In this document: positions 35,584 through 43,589 of the stretch, piece by piece
Numbering within the stretch: the first letter of the stretch is position 1
How the letters are laid out: the number at the start of each line of letters is the position of its first letter
NCBI GenBank assembly: GCA_024998815.1
Contig: JACEUQ010000001.1
Location: 868,001-932,000 of the forward strand
DNA length: 64,000 nt
Source of the DNA: Opitutus sp.
GTDB taxonomy: Bacteria; Verrucomicrobiota; Verrucomicrobiia; Opitutales; Opitutaceae
Reading direction: 5' to 3'
The notes under the pieces: model-generated
The model's input: the letters and a program-made list of their open reading frames with translations, nothing else
Databases searched by the model: none
Told to the model about the DNA's origin: nothing
Position numbers and translations under genes: made by a program

Positions 35584-36269
35584 GTGGCACCTCCCGAGGC
35601 AGGCGCACGCAACGCGGCGGCGAGGTCTTGGACGCTGACAATGGATGCGGAACGCGATGCGAGGGCCTTGATAGCGTCTCGGGCCAGATCGTTAAAATAA
35701 GGAACGACTACTAAGACGCGGTCACAAGGTAGGTAGGTGCGTAAAAGCTGAGCCGTGCCCACCTCGCGCTCCCAATCGCGATTCACGTTAAACTTGCACT
35801 CGATGGCGGTGCGAACAGGCCCGCTGACCAAGAAATCGGTAACAACGTTGCCATTGCGAGCATAGGACTCGCAAGCAATGCCGCTCTCGCGAAGTGCACG
35901 AGCAACCGACTCGCGGAAGTCGATGCTGAGGGTTTTCAACTCAAGGTAACGGGCAATGCGGTCGAGTTCGCCAGTGGGTAAATCGCCGGATGCAACGAAG
36001 GACGAAGGCTCCTCCTCCACCACGTCGGGAAGCCCTGAGTAGGCGCGGAGGATGATCTGTTGATCCTCGGGCGTTTGGCAAAGCACCTCGATCAACTTGG
36101 TGAGGGTGCCTTGGCGTGGACGGGAAACACCATTGAAGATACGACTGACAGAGGTGGGAGAAATTCCAACACGTTCGGCCAAAACCAAACCGGTCAAATC
36201 GCGCTGCTCCATCAGGGTACGTAAAGATTCGCCCAGAGATGGACGTGAAGGCGTGTTGAGCGAGTTCAT
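35580..36269 (-). CDS. XRE HTH protein with C-terminal PD-(D/E)XK-like domain
   Basis: The protein has 229 residues. Residues 10-70 are an XRE/Cro helix-turn-helix (LAERVGISPTSVSRIFNG, RPRQGTLTKLIEVL). After a linker, residues about 125-215 show VVTDFLVSGPVRTAIECKF and then DRVLVVVPYF, the D...E-x-K order and beta-alpha pattern of restriction-endonuclease-like folds. The first gene of the cargo operon could thus be repressor and nuclease or sensor in one chain. A possible promoter lies upstream (TTGTAG, 16 bases, TAACAC on the minus strand). Confidence 0.75.
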   Translation of the reverse strand: MNSLNTPSRPSLGESLRTLMEQRDLTGLVLAERVGISPTSVSRIFNGVSRPRQGTLTKLIEVLCQTPEDQQIILRAYSGLPDVVEEEPSSFVASGDLPTGELDRIARYLELKTLSIDFRESVARALRESGIACESYARNGNVVTDFLVSGPVRTAIECKFNVNRDWEREVGTAQLLRTYLPCDRVLVVVPYFNDLARDAIKALASRSASIVSVQDLAAALRAPASGGAT

Positions 36270-36394
36270 GTGAAAGGCAAAAACATGACGTTTAGAGACG
36301 GTGATGATCAGTCAATGATGAGCTGTCGAGGCGATGTGTTATGAAATAGCAATAAAACTACAATATTTAACATTTCTGAGTGGCGTTTTGAAAA

Positions 36395-36428
36395 TGAGAA
36401 GCCCCGACGCGTGAGCGGCCGGGGCTGT
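36395..36428 (-). terminator. Terminator after the RepA-like helicase gene
   Basis: Minus-strand AGCCCCG / CGGGGCT with a 10-base loop is followed by TTCTCATTTT. It separates the replication module from the defence-like operon, so the latter needs its own promoter. Confidence 0.65.
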
Positions 36429-36453
36429 GGGAAGCGGAAACTATGACGGTGGG

Positions 36454-38160
36454 TCAGGGTTTGAAGGAGTCGTTGGGTTTACCGTCATCGGCGAGGTCGC
36501 CGAAGTGGTTCACGGCATCTTTGAGGAGGGAGGCTGCGGCGAAGACCGTCAGGCCGATGGGTGTGCCGGAGAGGGGGCCGGCGATGGTGAGGGCGAGGCC
36601 AGCGGCTTTGCCAATGGCGTCGCGGCCGGTGAGGTTGCCCTTGGGAAAGTGGGCGGCGATGAGGACGGCTGCGTCGGTGTCCTTCGCGAGCTTTTCGAGC
36701 TCGTTCAAGACCTGTGCCATCTCGGTGTTCGAGTTCTCCTCGCGGTCACCGTAGGTCTTGTAGATCGGGTCAATGATGATGAGTCCCGCGCCGATCCGTG
36801 CGGCCTGACGCCGGATGCGTTTGGCAAGTTGGGTGATCTCGTTGTCTTTGCCGCGCCGATTCCAGAAGCAGACGCGAGGGTTGGCGGTCATGTTGAAACC
36901 CCGTGCGATGCATAGCATGCGCAGGCGCTTGCGGTAGCTGAACCGAGCGATCTCCAAGTTAACGTAAATGACCGTTGTCGGCTGGGTCTGATAGCCACAC
37001 CACGGTTGGCCGTAGGCGACGGAGAGGGCCAGGTCGGTGAGGTTCCACGTCTTGCGGGCTTTCGATGGACCGGCGATGACCATTTTGGCACCACGAAACA
37101 GAATACCCTCGATGATCTGGGGCGGATCGACCTCTTCCTCGCCACAATAGGGCGTGAGGAAGTCGATGTCGCGGGCGTCTTCATACTGGGCATCCCAGTC
37201 GGCGAACGAGGCCGCGCCGACGTTGACCGCGATGAGTCGTTGCACGCCGTTGTTGCGCAGGCCGCCGGGACAACGGGAAAAGCGCGACGGGTTTTTATTG
37301 GCCTTGTCGATTTGGAAGCCGGGTAAGGATGCCCACACTTTCTCGCGGCGGGCGTGGTATTCCTCGCGATTCTTGGCGTCGATCCGCACCCATGCGTGCA
37401 CCGAGTTACCGGCCGAGTCTATCAGCGCGGCGATGGGCAAACCGGAGGCGCGCAGTTGACGCTCCTGCTCGGGCTTGGAAATCACGTCGCTTTCAACCAG
37501 TACGTGACGCAGGGCGGTGACATCTTCGTCGGTGCCCTCGGCGCCGTGGCGCACCGGATTGATGCGGATGAACAGGCCGTGATGCCCACTGAACACGTGG
37601 GCGATGCCTCCGCGTGAAGAGGCGCGTTCGATCCAGGCGTCACGGGTGAGGATGTTGACTCCGCCGTTTTCAGGGATGGCGCGCTCGGCTTCGGGATGGA
37701 GCGTGCCAGGGGCGATGGACAAGACATCGGCCGGCTCGAAACAGGCGCGGAGGAAGGTGCCGAAGGAGTCGGCTTCGGAATGACCAATGTCCAATGACGA
37801 ATGACCAAGGGGCGGAGTAGGAGAATGAGGAGACATGGTGGATGAGGGGCCGGTGGAGCGGGCGAGGTGGCCGCGGCCTTCGGTGGGGGGTGCGGCGCGG
37901 TCGGCGTCGGTCAGTTTGTGGGTGAGGTCAGGCTCGGACCACGGGGGCGAGCAGCGGCCGTTATACTCGGCAAAAAGCGGGGCGGCATCGGCCACCCCTA
38001 GGCCGAAGCCCTGCACCAAGGTGCAGGCAACGGCGAAGGTCTGGTCGTGGCCATGCTGCCCCGAAACGGCGGGCGGCATTTTGGCGAGATAACGCCGGGC
38101 GCGCTCGATCAGGTCGAGCGGCCCGGCGCTAGCGGAGGGCGAGGTGTAGCGCAGGGACAT
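36454..38160 (-). CDS. RepA/AAA_25-type replicative helicase with PriCT-like N-terminus
   Basis: The protein is 568 residues from ATG 38160 (MSLRYTSPSASAG), overlapping the upstream stop by one base as TAATG. The N-terminal 80 residues (RARRYLAKMPPAVSGQHGHD, then PPWSEPDLTHKL) match the PriCT region of phage and plasmid primases. The middle (HAWVRIDAKNREEYHARRE, SRFSRCPGGLRN) resembles primase-like folds. The C-terminal third is RecA-like: Walker A AGPSKARKTW, Walker B GLIIIDPIYKTYGDREEN, then AAHFPKGN. It likely starts element replication. A GTCATTGG-type repeat lies in frame near residues 118-127. Confidence 0.8.
   Translation of the reverse strand: MSLRYTSPSASAGPLDLIERARRYLAKMPPAVSGQHGHDQTFAVACTLVQGFGLGVADAAPLFAEYNGRCSPPWSEPDLTHKLTDADRAAPPTEGRGHLARSTGPSSTMSPHSPTPPLGHSSLDIGHSEADSFGTFLRACFEPADVLSIAPGTLHPEAERAIPENGGVNILTRDAWIERASSRGGIAHVFSGHHGLFIRINPVRHGAEGTDEDVTALRHVLVESDVISKPEQERQLRASGLPIAALIDSAGNSVHAWVRIDAKNREEYHARREKVWASLPGFQIDKANKNPSRFSRCPGGLRNNGVQRLIAVNVGAASFADWDAQYEDARDIDFLTPYCGEEEVDPPQIIEGILFRGAKMVIAGPSKARKTWNLTDLALSVAYGQPWCGYQTQPTTVIYVNLEIARFSYRKRLRMLCIARGFNMTANPRVCFWNRRGKDNEITQLAKRIRRQAARIGAGLIIIDPIYKTYGDREENSNTEMAQVLNELEKLAKDTDAAVLIAAHFPKGNLTGRDAIGKAAGLALTIAGPLSGTPIGLTVFAAASLLKDAVNHFGDLADDGKPNDSFKP
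37780..37808. repeat. In-frame GTCATTSGTCATTGG-type repeat
   Basis: AATGACCAATGTCCAATGACG followed by AATGACC is a set of partial repeats of (C)AATGAC/CCAATG. It is translated within the linker of the helicase as GHSSLDIGHS. It looks like a dispersed repeat captured in frame. Confidence 0.5.
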
Positions 38161-39701
38161 TAGGCGGCCCTCCGGTTGGTGTTTTTGAAACGCTCCGTCA
38201 TCCACACACCGGCGTCGACGAAGCTGACGAGGTCGGGGCGGGCATGGCCGTTGCGACGCAGACAGGCCACCTGTTTGGGCGTGGCCAAACCGAGGTTACG
38301 CCGCGCGAGGATGCGGTCGATGATCGCCGCCGCGTGACCTTTGTCACGGATTGCGGACGGATCGAGGCCGTTGCGTTCGAGCAGGCTGAGTTGCTTGAAC
38401 GAGGGCGGCTGGTGGTGCCAGGCCATCGTTGGCGCGTATTCGGCGAGGTCGATTTCGTGCAGGGAGAGCGCGAATTCGACCGGATCGAGCTGGCGCTCCG
38501 CCCGCTTGGCGTTGGCGGCCAGCTCTTCAGCCAAGACGGCTTCACGTTGGGCCTTGGCGTCGATTTCCGTCTCCAACAGGTCGTGCTCCTCGTCGTCGGC
38601 CTCTTCGGACTGGGCGATCATCGCATTGGCGATTTCAGGCGTGGAGGCCACCAGATGCGCTGGACGCACAATGGAGTGGCGGCCGGTCATCCATAGGAAA
38701 TCCAGCACCAGAAGATTTTCTTTGCCGGGGTGCAGGCGTGTACCGCGGCCGATGATCTGCGCGTAGAGAGCGCGCACCTTGGTTGGTCGCAGGCAGACTA
38801 CACACTCGATTGAAGGCTCGTCGAAACCCTCGGTGAGGAGCATGGAGTTGCTCAGGATCTGGAAATCACCGGCGGCATAGCGGGCCAAGAGTTCGGCCCG
38901 GTTCTCGCTCTGACCGTCGATGTGGGCAGCGGTGAAACCGACCTCATGACAGAGTTCTACGAATAACTGTGACGTGCGGATCAACGGCAGGAAGACGAGC
39001 GTTTTACGGTCCCCAATCGACTCGCGCATTGCTTCGACGATTTCTCGCAGGGCGGGCTCGATGACGTCACCCAGGTCGGCGTCGTTGTAGTCGCCGGCCA
39101 CGGTGCGCACGTCGGTCAGGTTGATCTCCACCGGCAGGGTACGCACCGAAATGCGGGAGAGATAACCGTCCTCAATGAGTTCGTGTAGACCGACCTCGAA
39201 GGCGATGTCCTCGAAATAGGTGCCGAGGTTTTTCTTGTCACCGCGGTCGGGCGTGGCGGTGACTCCCAGCACCTTGGCGTGTCCATCGAAGTGCCGGAGC
39301 ACGCGCTGGTAACTCTCGGCGAGGGCATGATGAGCCTCGTCGACCACAACCAAATTAAAATGGTCGCGGGGCCAACGGCTGAGACGCTTTTCGCCCATCA
39401 GGGTTTGCACCGACGCGACCACCACCTGGGCGTTGAGACTGGCTTGGCGGGTGCCGCATTCGGTTTCGGCGACGATACCGGTGGCGCGGGTGAGTTTGTC
39501 GGCCGCCTGGCTGAGCAACTCCTCGCGGTGGGCAAGTATCAGGGTGCGGCCGGGCGCGAATTTTTCTGCCGTGTGGGAAAAAATCACGGTTTTACCGGCG
39601 GCGGTGGGAAGAACGGCCAACAGTTTGCCGTGCTGGCGAAACTTTGTGAGCACGGCATCGACGCAGTCCGTTTGGTAGGGGCGTAGATCAAAACGGCTCA
39701 T
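38160..39701 (-). CDS. DEAD/DEAH-box helicase (SSL2/RadD-like)
   Basis: The protein is 513 residues from ATG 39701 (MSRFDLRPYQTDCVDAVL), overlapping the DUF669 stop region. It has Walker A LPTAAGKT, motif II VVVDEAHHALAESY, motif III GVTATPDRGD and motif VI QIIGRGTRLHPGKEN. A helical C-terminal part (RQLDPVEFALSLHEIDL, LATPKQVACLRRNGH) is typical of phage-encoded superfamily-2 helicases. It is placed in the recombination and replication module. Confidence 0.88.
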   Translation of the reverse strand: MSRFDLRPYQTDCVDAVLTKFRQHGKLLAVLPTAAGKTVIFSHTAEKFAPGRTLILAHREELLSQAADKLTRATGIVAETECGTRQASLNAQVVVASVQTLMGEKRLSRWPRDHFNLVVVDEAHHALAESYQRVLRHFDGHAKVLGVTATPDRGDKKNLGTYFEDIAFEVGLHELIEDGYLSRISVRTLPVEINLTDVRTVAGDYNDADLGDVIEPALREIVEAMRESIGDRKTLVFLPLIRTSQLFVELCHEVGFTAAHIDGQSENRAELLARYAAGDFQILSNSMLLTEGFDEPSIECVVCLRPTKVRALYAQIIGRGTRLHPGKENLLVLDFLWMTGRHSIVRPAHLVASTPEIANAMIAQSEEADDEEHDLLETEIDAKAQREAVLAEELAANAKRAERQLDPVEFALSLHEIDLAEYAPTMAWHHQPPSFKQLSLLERNGLDPSAIRDKGHAAAIIDRILARRNLGLATPKQVACLRRNGHARPDLVSFVDAGVWMTERFKNTNRRAA

Positions 39702-40125
39702 TGGCAGCTCCTTCCTTTTTGGCAGCGTTGGCGGGTGCGGTCGCGGTGGTGCGGATGACCGGGGCGAGCCAGGCGTCGACCTTGTTGTTGGCGCGACCGT
39801 TATAGTCCTCGACCTTGAGGCGGACGCGCAGGGTGCGGCCGGGCAGGTTTGCGGCGTCGAGCTCAACCGGCTCGCCCGGGACGATGGTCTGTCCGAGGGC
39901 GAGGCGGAAGGTGTCGATTTTCCAGGCTGAAGAGGCCGAGGCGACGAGGTAGTCAAAAAGTTTGCACGAGGCCCCATCGGCGGCCTCGGCCTCTAGGGTG
40001 AGTTTGATCATGTCCGCGCCAGTGGAGCGCGAAACAGTTTCGGAGGCCTCTAGGATGGTGACCGCGTAGTCACCGGCGGGGAGGTGGTAGGTTTTAGGGG
40101 CGTCGGCGGAAGAAGTGTATTTCAT
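39688..40125 (-). CDS. DUF669-type phage protein
   Basis: The 145-residue protein (MKYTSSADAPKTYHLPAGDY) has AVTILEASETVSRSTGADMIKL, FDYLVASASSAWKIDTFRLALG and LRVRLKVEDYNGRANNKV. This is the DUF669 pattern of phage recombination cassettes, where it may act as an accessory or single-strand-binding-like protein. It lies between the exonuclease and helicase genes. Confidence 0.8.
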   Translation of the reverse strand: MKYTSSADAPKTYHLPAGDYAVTILEASETVSRSTGADMIKLTLEAEAADGASCKLFDYLVASASSAWKIDTFRLALGQTIVPGEPVELDAANLPGRTLRVRLKVEDYNGRANNKVDAWLAPVIRTTATAPANAAKKEGAANEPF

Positions 40126-40130
40126 GGGAA

Positions 40131-40793
40131 TTAGCGGGAGGGTTGGGAGGCGGAGGGTTGAGCGAGGAGGCCGAGCGCGACGGCGCAGCGGCGGGTGAGG
40201 CGGAGGTCGTTGGCGAGGTAATCGAGGGCACCGGCGGAATCGGTGGCCCACTGGGAGGCGAAGTCGGCCCCATGGCCGGTTTTACGGCCGACGCCGAGGA
40301 ACTGGGCGAGGCGATCGAGCGAGACGGAGTCCTCGCGGTTACCGCAGCGCCAGCAGTCGAGCAGGTCACGGCACTGGGAGGGCAGAAACCGTCCGGAAAC
40401 GAGCTCGGTCGGAACCGGCACGCGCAGGTGCCAGGAGCGGCGGATCAAAAACGGCAGGTCGAAACGGTTGCTGTTAAACCCGATTAGCTCGGCCTGCAGG
40501 TAGCCGGTGGGGGCGATCAGTTGCCAAAAGGCGGCGATGTCGGCGGCCTCATTGTTGGAGGCAAAGAAACCGATTTCGCCGGTCGCCTCGTTGGTGTAAC
40601 CAATCGCGAGCACCCGGCCGGTAAGGGCAGAAAGCGCGCCGGACTGGAACCACTCAGCCTCCTTTTCGGCGACGTAAGCGCGGATCTTTTCGGGGTCCTT
40701 CCAGTTGGCCGGTGCATCGAAGTGCGGCACGCACTCGGCGAGTTCGGCGCGGGAGCGCGGGCCGGTTTCGATGTCGAAAATGTAGGTGCTCAT
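40131..40793 (-). CDS. DnaQ-like 3'-5' exonuclease (DNA_pol_B_exo2-type)
   Basis: The protein has 220 residues. STYIFDIETGP gives the D-x-E of motif I, GFNSNRFDLPFLIRRSW gives motif II, and ALDYLANDLRLTRRCA gives the final aspartate. It is therefore an RNase-H-fold exonuclease. It overlaps the Sak4-like gene as ATGA, which suggests joint action in recombination. The end is low-complexity (QPSASQPSR). Confidence 0.82.
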   Translation of the reverse strand: MSTYIFDIETGPRSRAELAECVPHFDAPANWKDPEKIRAYVAEKEAEWFQSGALSALTGRVLAIGYTNEATGEIGFFASNNEAADIAAFWQLIAPTGYLQAELIGFNSNRFDLPFLIRRSWHLRVPVPTELVSGRFLPSQCRDLLDCWRCGNREDSVSLDRLAQFLGVGRKTGHGADFASQWATDSAGALDYLANDLRLTRRCAVALGLLAQPSASQPSR

Positions 40794-41884
40794 CGGGCAC
40801 CTCCGTTCTGGCGCGAGGCGGCTTTGGCGGCGGTCGAGGTGGAACCCTCGGCGATCTTATTCATCTGGTCCTGCAGCTTGCCGATTAACCGGTCAGCCTG
40901 CTCGGCGGTGAGCTCGTTCCAGTGCAGGTCGATGCTATCGCAGCCGACCCAAGCGAAGGCCTTGGCGCGGTCCTCGTGAGTTTTGTTGAGTGTGGCCCAG
41001 TAGAGGGTGAGTTTCTCGACCTGCTCGCGGGTGATCAGGATCACCGGTGCGGCGGTGCGAGTGGTCTGGGCCGTGGGCGACGCCGGGGATGACGGGGCGG
41101 CCCGTGCCGGGATAGGTGCCGGTACGGGTGAGGGGTGGATGCCGGGTTTGGCGAACGCACCGAAGATCGGCACAAAACTGGCCCAACACAGCGGCATGGA
41201 CTCGGGCAGGCCGTGGCGGTTCTTGGCGTCGTAGGCTGCCGAGTGGGTCGTGTGGATAATCCGCTCCCTGCCACCAATAGCGCGTTTTTTACCGTCGGTG
41301 GCCTCGACCACCTTAGTGTGGAAATTTCCAAACAAGACGGCGTCGGACCACTCCTTAAGCAGAGCCGAGCATCCCTTGGAGAGTTTGAGTTCGAAGCGAT
41401 CGTAGGAACCGGCGGCGTCGGGCTGCTCAAACTTTTTGACCGTGGAATGGGCTAGGAAAACGATGTTCAGCCCGGTGGCACGCAGCCGGTCCAAGCGGGC
41501 GAGGAAGGCCGACCAACGCTCGGTGACGGCGATCCAGCCCTTGCCGTATCCAAAATCCTCAATCGAGGTTTTGTGGGATTTTTGGCAGATGTCCTCGACC
41601 AGGAGCTTTTCGATCCAGTCGGCGGTATCGATGACCAGGAAGCGGAAGGTGTGTTGGCCCGCATCGAGAAAGTCGATGGCGGCTTCGACGTCCTGCCAGC
41701 ATTTGGGGCGTGGGAAACGGGTGACGTTGAGGTGTTCGGTGCCGCCCTCGGCATCGAGATAAATGGTGTCGGTCGTGTCCTTAAAACAGGACGACTTTCC
41801 GAGTCCGGAAGGTGCGTAGAAGGTGATGCGCTGCGCCGATTGAAGCGGGCCGCGCACGAGTTCGAGGGTGTTGGTTTTGGTCAT
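40790..41884 (-). CDS. Sak4/RecA-like AAA_24 ATPase
   Basis: The 364-residue protein carries Walker A YAPSGLGKSS near residues 23-32, then YLDAEGGTEHL, Walker B RFLVIDTADW and GLNIVFLAHS. The C-terminal third has a P/A-rich linker and a helical end. These are features of phage Sak4-type ATPases, which assist single-strand annealing and replication. It is first in the transcript that runs to the helicases. Confidence 0.82.
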   Translation of the reverse strand: MTKTNTLELVRGPLQSAQRITFYAPSGLGKSSCFKDTTDTIYLDAEGGTEHLNVTRFPRPKCWQDVEAAIDFLDAGQHTFRFLVIDTADWIEKLLVEDICQKSHKTSIEDFGYGKGWIAVTERWSAFLARLDRLRATGLNIVFLAHSTVKKFEQPDAAGSYDRFELKLSKGCSALLKEWSDAVLFGNFHTKVVEATDGKKRAIGGRERIIHTTHSAAYDAKNRHGLPESMPLCWASFVPIFGAFAKPGIHPSPVPAPIPARAAPSSPASPTAQTTRTAAPVILITREQVEKLTLYWATLNKTHEDRAKAFAWVGCDSIDLHWNELTAEQADRLIGKLQDQMNKIAEGSTSTAAKAASRQNGGAR

Positions 41885-41912
41885 GGTGTTGGTTTTTCCT
41901 GAGGGGAAATTT

Positions 41913-42080
41913 TTAACGCGTGACCGTGTCGGGCTGTTCGAGCCGAACGGTCAGGTTGCGGGTGCGCAGGTCGAACGCCGGTTCGAGGCCGTGGGCAGTC
42001 ACGGGGCCGGGGTTACGGAAAGGGCCGGTGTCAAATGGACGGCGACTCGGCGCGAGGTGGGTGGAGGTCAGGTGCTGCAT
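41913..42080 (-). CDS. Possible small protein of 55 residues
   Basis: The frame opens at ATG 42080 (MQHLTSTHLAPSRRPFDTG) and ends 28 bases before the Sak4-like start. It has no recognisable motif or clear ribosome site. It is supported only by position and strand. Confidence 0.3.
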   Translation of the reverse strand: MQHLTSTHLAPSRRPFDTGPFRNPGPVTAHGLEPAFDLRTRNLTVRLEQPDTVTR

Positions 42081-42151
42081 GGCGTTGCGTGGCACCCCCC
42101 TTTGGGAACAAGTGCTTCTGTTCCGGAACAAGTCGGCCCGTTTTCGGGCAC

Positions 42152-42190
42152 AAAAAAACCCGAAGCAGCTCAATTGGAGCGGCTTCGGGT
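42152..42190 (-). terminator. Rho-independent terminator
   Basis: Minus-strand ACCCGAAGCCGCTC / GAGCTGCTTCGGGT has one mismatch and is followed by seven T. It ends the unknown three-gene operon before the recombination module. Confidence 0.88.
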
Positions 42191-42280
42191 GTTGGCTAAG
42201 AAAACTTAAAAAACTCTAAAATAGGCGTTTTTTACAAAACGATTTGTTCCAGCTGGGGCCGGGAAGGGGCGGTTTTCAGC

Positions 42281-43333
42281 CTATTGCAGGCTGATGGCGA
42301 AGTTTGAGGCCCAGCAGTTTTCGGCTTCGGTCCAGTCCACCGGGTCGCCTGGAATGCCGAAGGTTGCCCGCAGGGCTTCGTTAAGGCGCAGCTTGTGGTG
42401 CTTGCCGGCCGTGAACTTCATGCGCGCGGCCAGTTGGCGGTCGAAACGCCCCTTCCCTCCGGCCAAGCCCAGCAGCAACGTCCATTGGTCGTTGGGCTTT
42501 TTGGTGCGTTTATCCTCCATGCCGAAATCGGCCGCGGTGAGCGTGCGCACCGGCGATCCTCGAACGGAAACTTTGGCCTGGTAGGTGTCGGTGGTGAAAA
42601 AGGTGATCTGCACATCGGTCCACCGCGCACCGGTCGGCGTGGGAAAACGCGAGCGCGGGGCCTGCCCGAGCAACCCCTCGGCGAGGGCGTCCAATTCATC
42701 GCGTGCGGAGCTGGTCACCTGAATACCCTGCGGTCGGAAGAACAGGTGTTCGTCCAAAATGAAGAACGGCCACCGGCGTTTTTCGGCAAAATCACACGGC
42801 ACCTGCCCCAGACTGGAATCGGTCGGCAGGAGTAAAATCAGGCCGCCCTCGCGGCGGTCATAGCTCAGTTTTTGGAGGTACTGGAGCAACTGAACGGGAC
42901 AACTCGCGCGGATTAGGATGACCGGCACGGCCAGACCTGCGGAACCCAGCAGGGTGGCAATGTGCAGCACGGCGGGCGTGCCGTGGAGCGGTTCGGCAAC
43001 CGGGGAAACAGCGAGCGCACGGGCGATGTCGGTGGCGAGTTTACGGTCGTTCAAACCGTAAAGAACCAGTTCGTCGGCGGTAAAAACGCGTTTCTCACAA
43101 CGGCCCTCGTCACAGACGCCGACGAGGGTGTCGTCGTCGTGTTCAACGATGCGATACCGGCACCCGGCCCCGCGGTCGGTCCGCTCGCAGCGGTGGGTGG
43201 TGGCCCGCTCCGCACTGGGGGTGAGGTAAGGGCGCAGCAAGGCGAGGTCGGCGGGCGCGAGGCCTTTTTGCCAACGCGCAATGCCCCGGGCACCGGCCCC
43301 GACGATCTCAATCGCCTGCCAGATGGGCGACAT
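42281..43333 (-). CDS. Unknown protein, third gene of an unknown operon
   Basis: The protein has 350 residues from ATG 43333 (MSPIWQAIEIVGAGARG). The N-terminal third has cysteine pairs in CERTDRGAGCRYRIVEHDDD and VGVCDEGRCEKRV, perhaps a zinc-binding module. The centre (GLILLLPTDSSLGQVPCDF) looks like an alpha/beta core, and the C-terminal part ends LNEALRATFGIPGDPVDW. I know no family name. It overlaps the 93-residue gene upstream by 26 bases and is followed by a terminator. Confidence 0.6.
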   Translation of the reverse strand: MSPIWQAIEIVGAGARGIARWQKGLAPADLALLRPYLTPSAERATTHRCERTDRGAGCRYRIVEHDDDTLVGVCDEGRCEKRVFTADELVLYGLNDRKLATDIARALAVSPVAEPLHGTPAVLHIATLLGSAGLAVPVILIRASCPVQLLQYLQKLSYDRREGGLILLLPTDSSLGQVPCDFAEKRRWPFFILDEHLFFRPQGIQVTSSARDELDALAEGLLGQAPRSRFPTPTGARWTDVQITFFTTDTYQAKVSVRGSPVRTLTAADFGMEDKRTKKPNDQWTLLLGLAGGKGRFDRQLAARMKFTAGKHHKLRLNEALRATFGIPGDPVDWTEAENCWASNFAISLQ

Positions 43334-43589
43334 CTTGAAAATCCTTCGGCGGGAGAAAGGGGAGCAGAAAACCCCGTTTATCGAGCCAGCTGATGAAGAC
43401 GGCACTGTCCTCGTCGTGGTCGTAGTTGGACTGGTTTTCCGGCTTGATGGTCACCTTGCGAGGCTGAGCGGCGTTCTTAAACCCGACCGAAAAGACCGCA
43501 CGCAGCAGGCGATGCTGACGGGTGAATTTGACTTCTTCGGCGTCCAAGGTCGCGAACACGTCCCCGGACTTGTAGACGAACTTACTCAC
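43308..43589 (-). CDS. Unknown small protein, second gene of the operon
   Basis: The 93-residue protein (MSKFVYKSGDVFATLDAEEV) has a charged beta-rich middle (RKVTIKPENQSNYDHDEDSA) and a hydrophobic C-terminal stretch. It overlaps its neighbours on both sides (8 and 26 bases), so it is part of a tightly coupled set. I assign no function. Confidence 0.6.
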   Translation of the reverse strand: MSKFVYKSGDVFATLDAEEVKFTRQHRLLRAVFSVGFKNAAQPRKVTIKPENQSNYDHDEDSAVFISWLDKRGFLLPFLPPKDFQDVAHLAGD

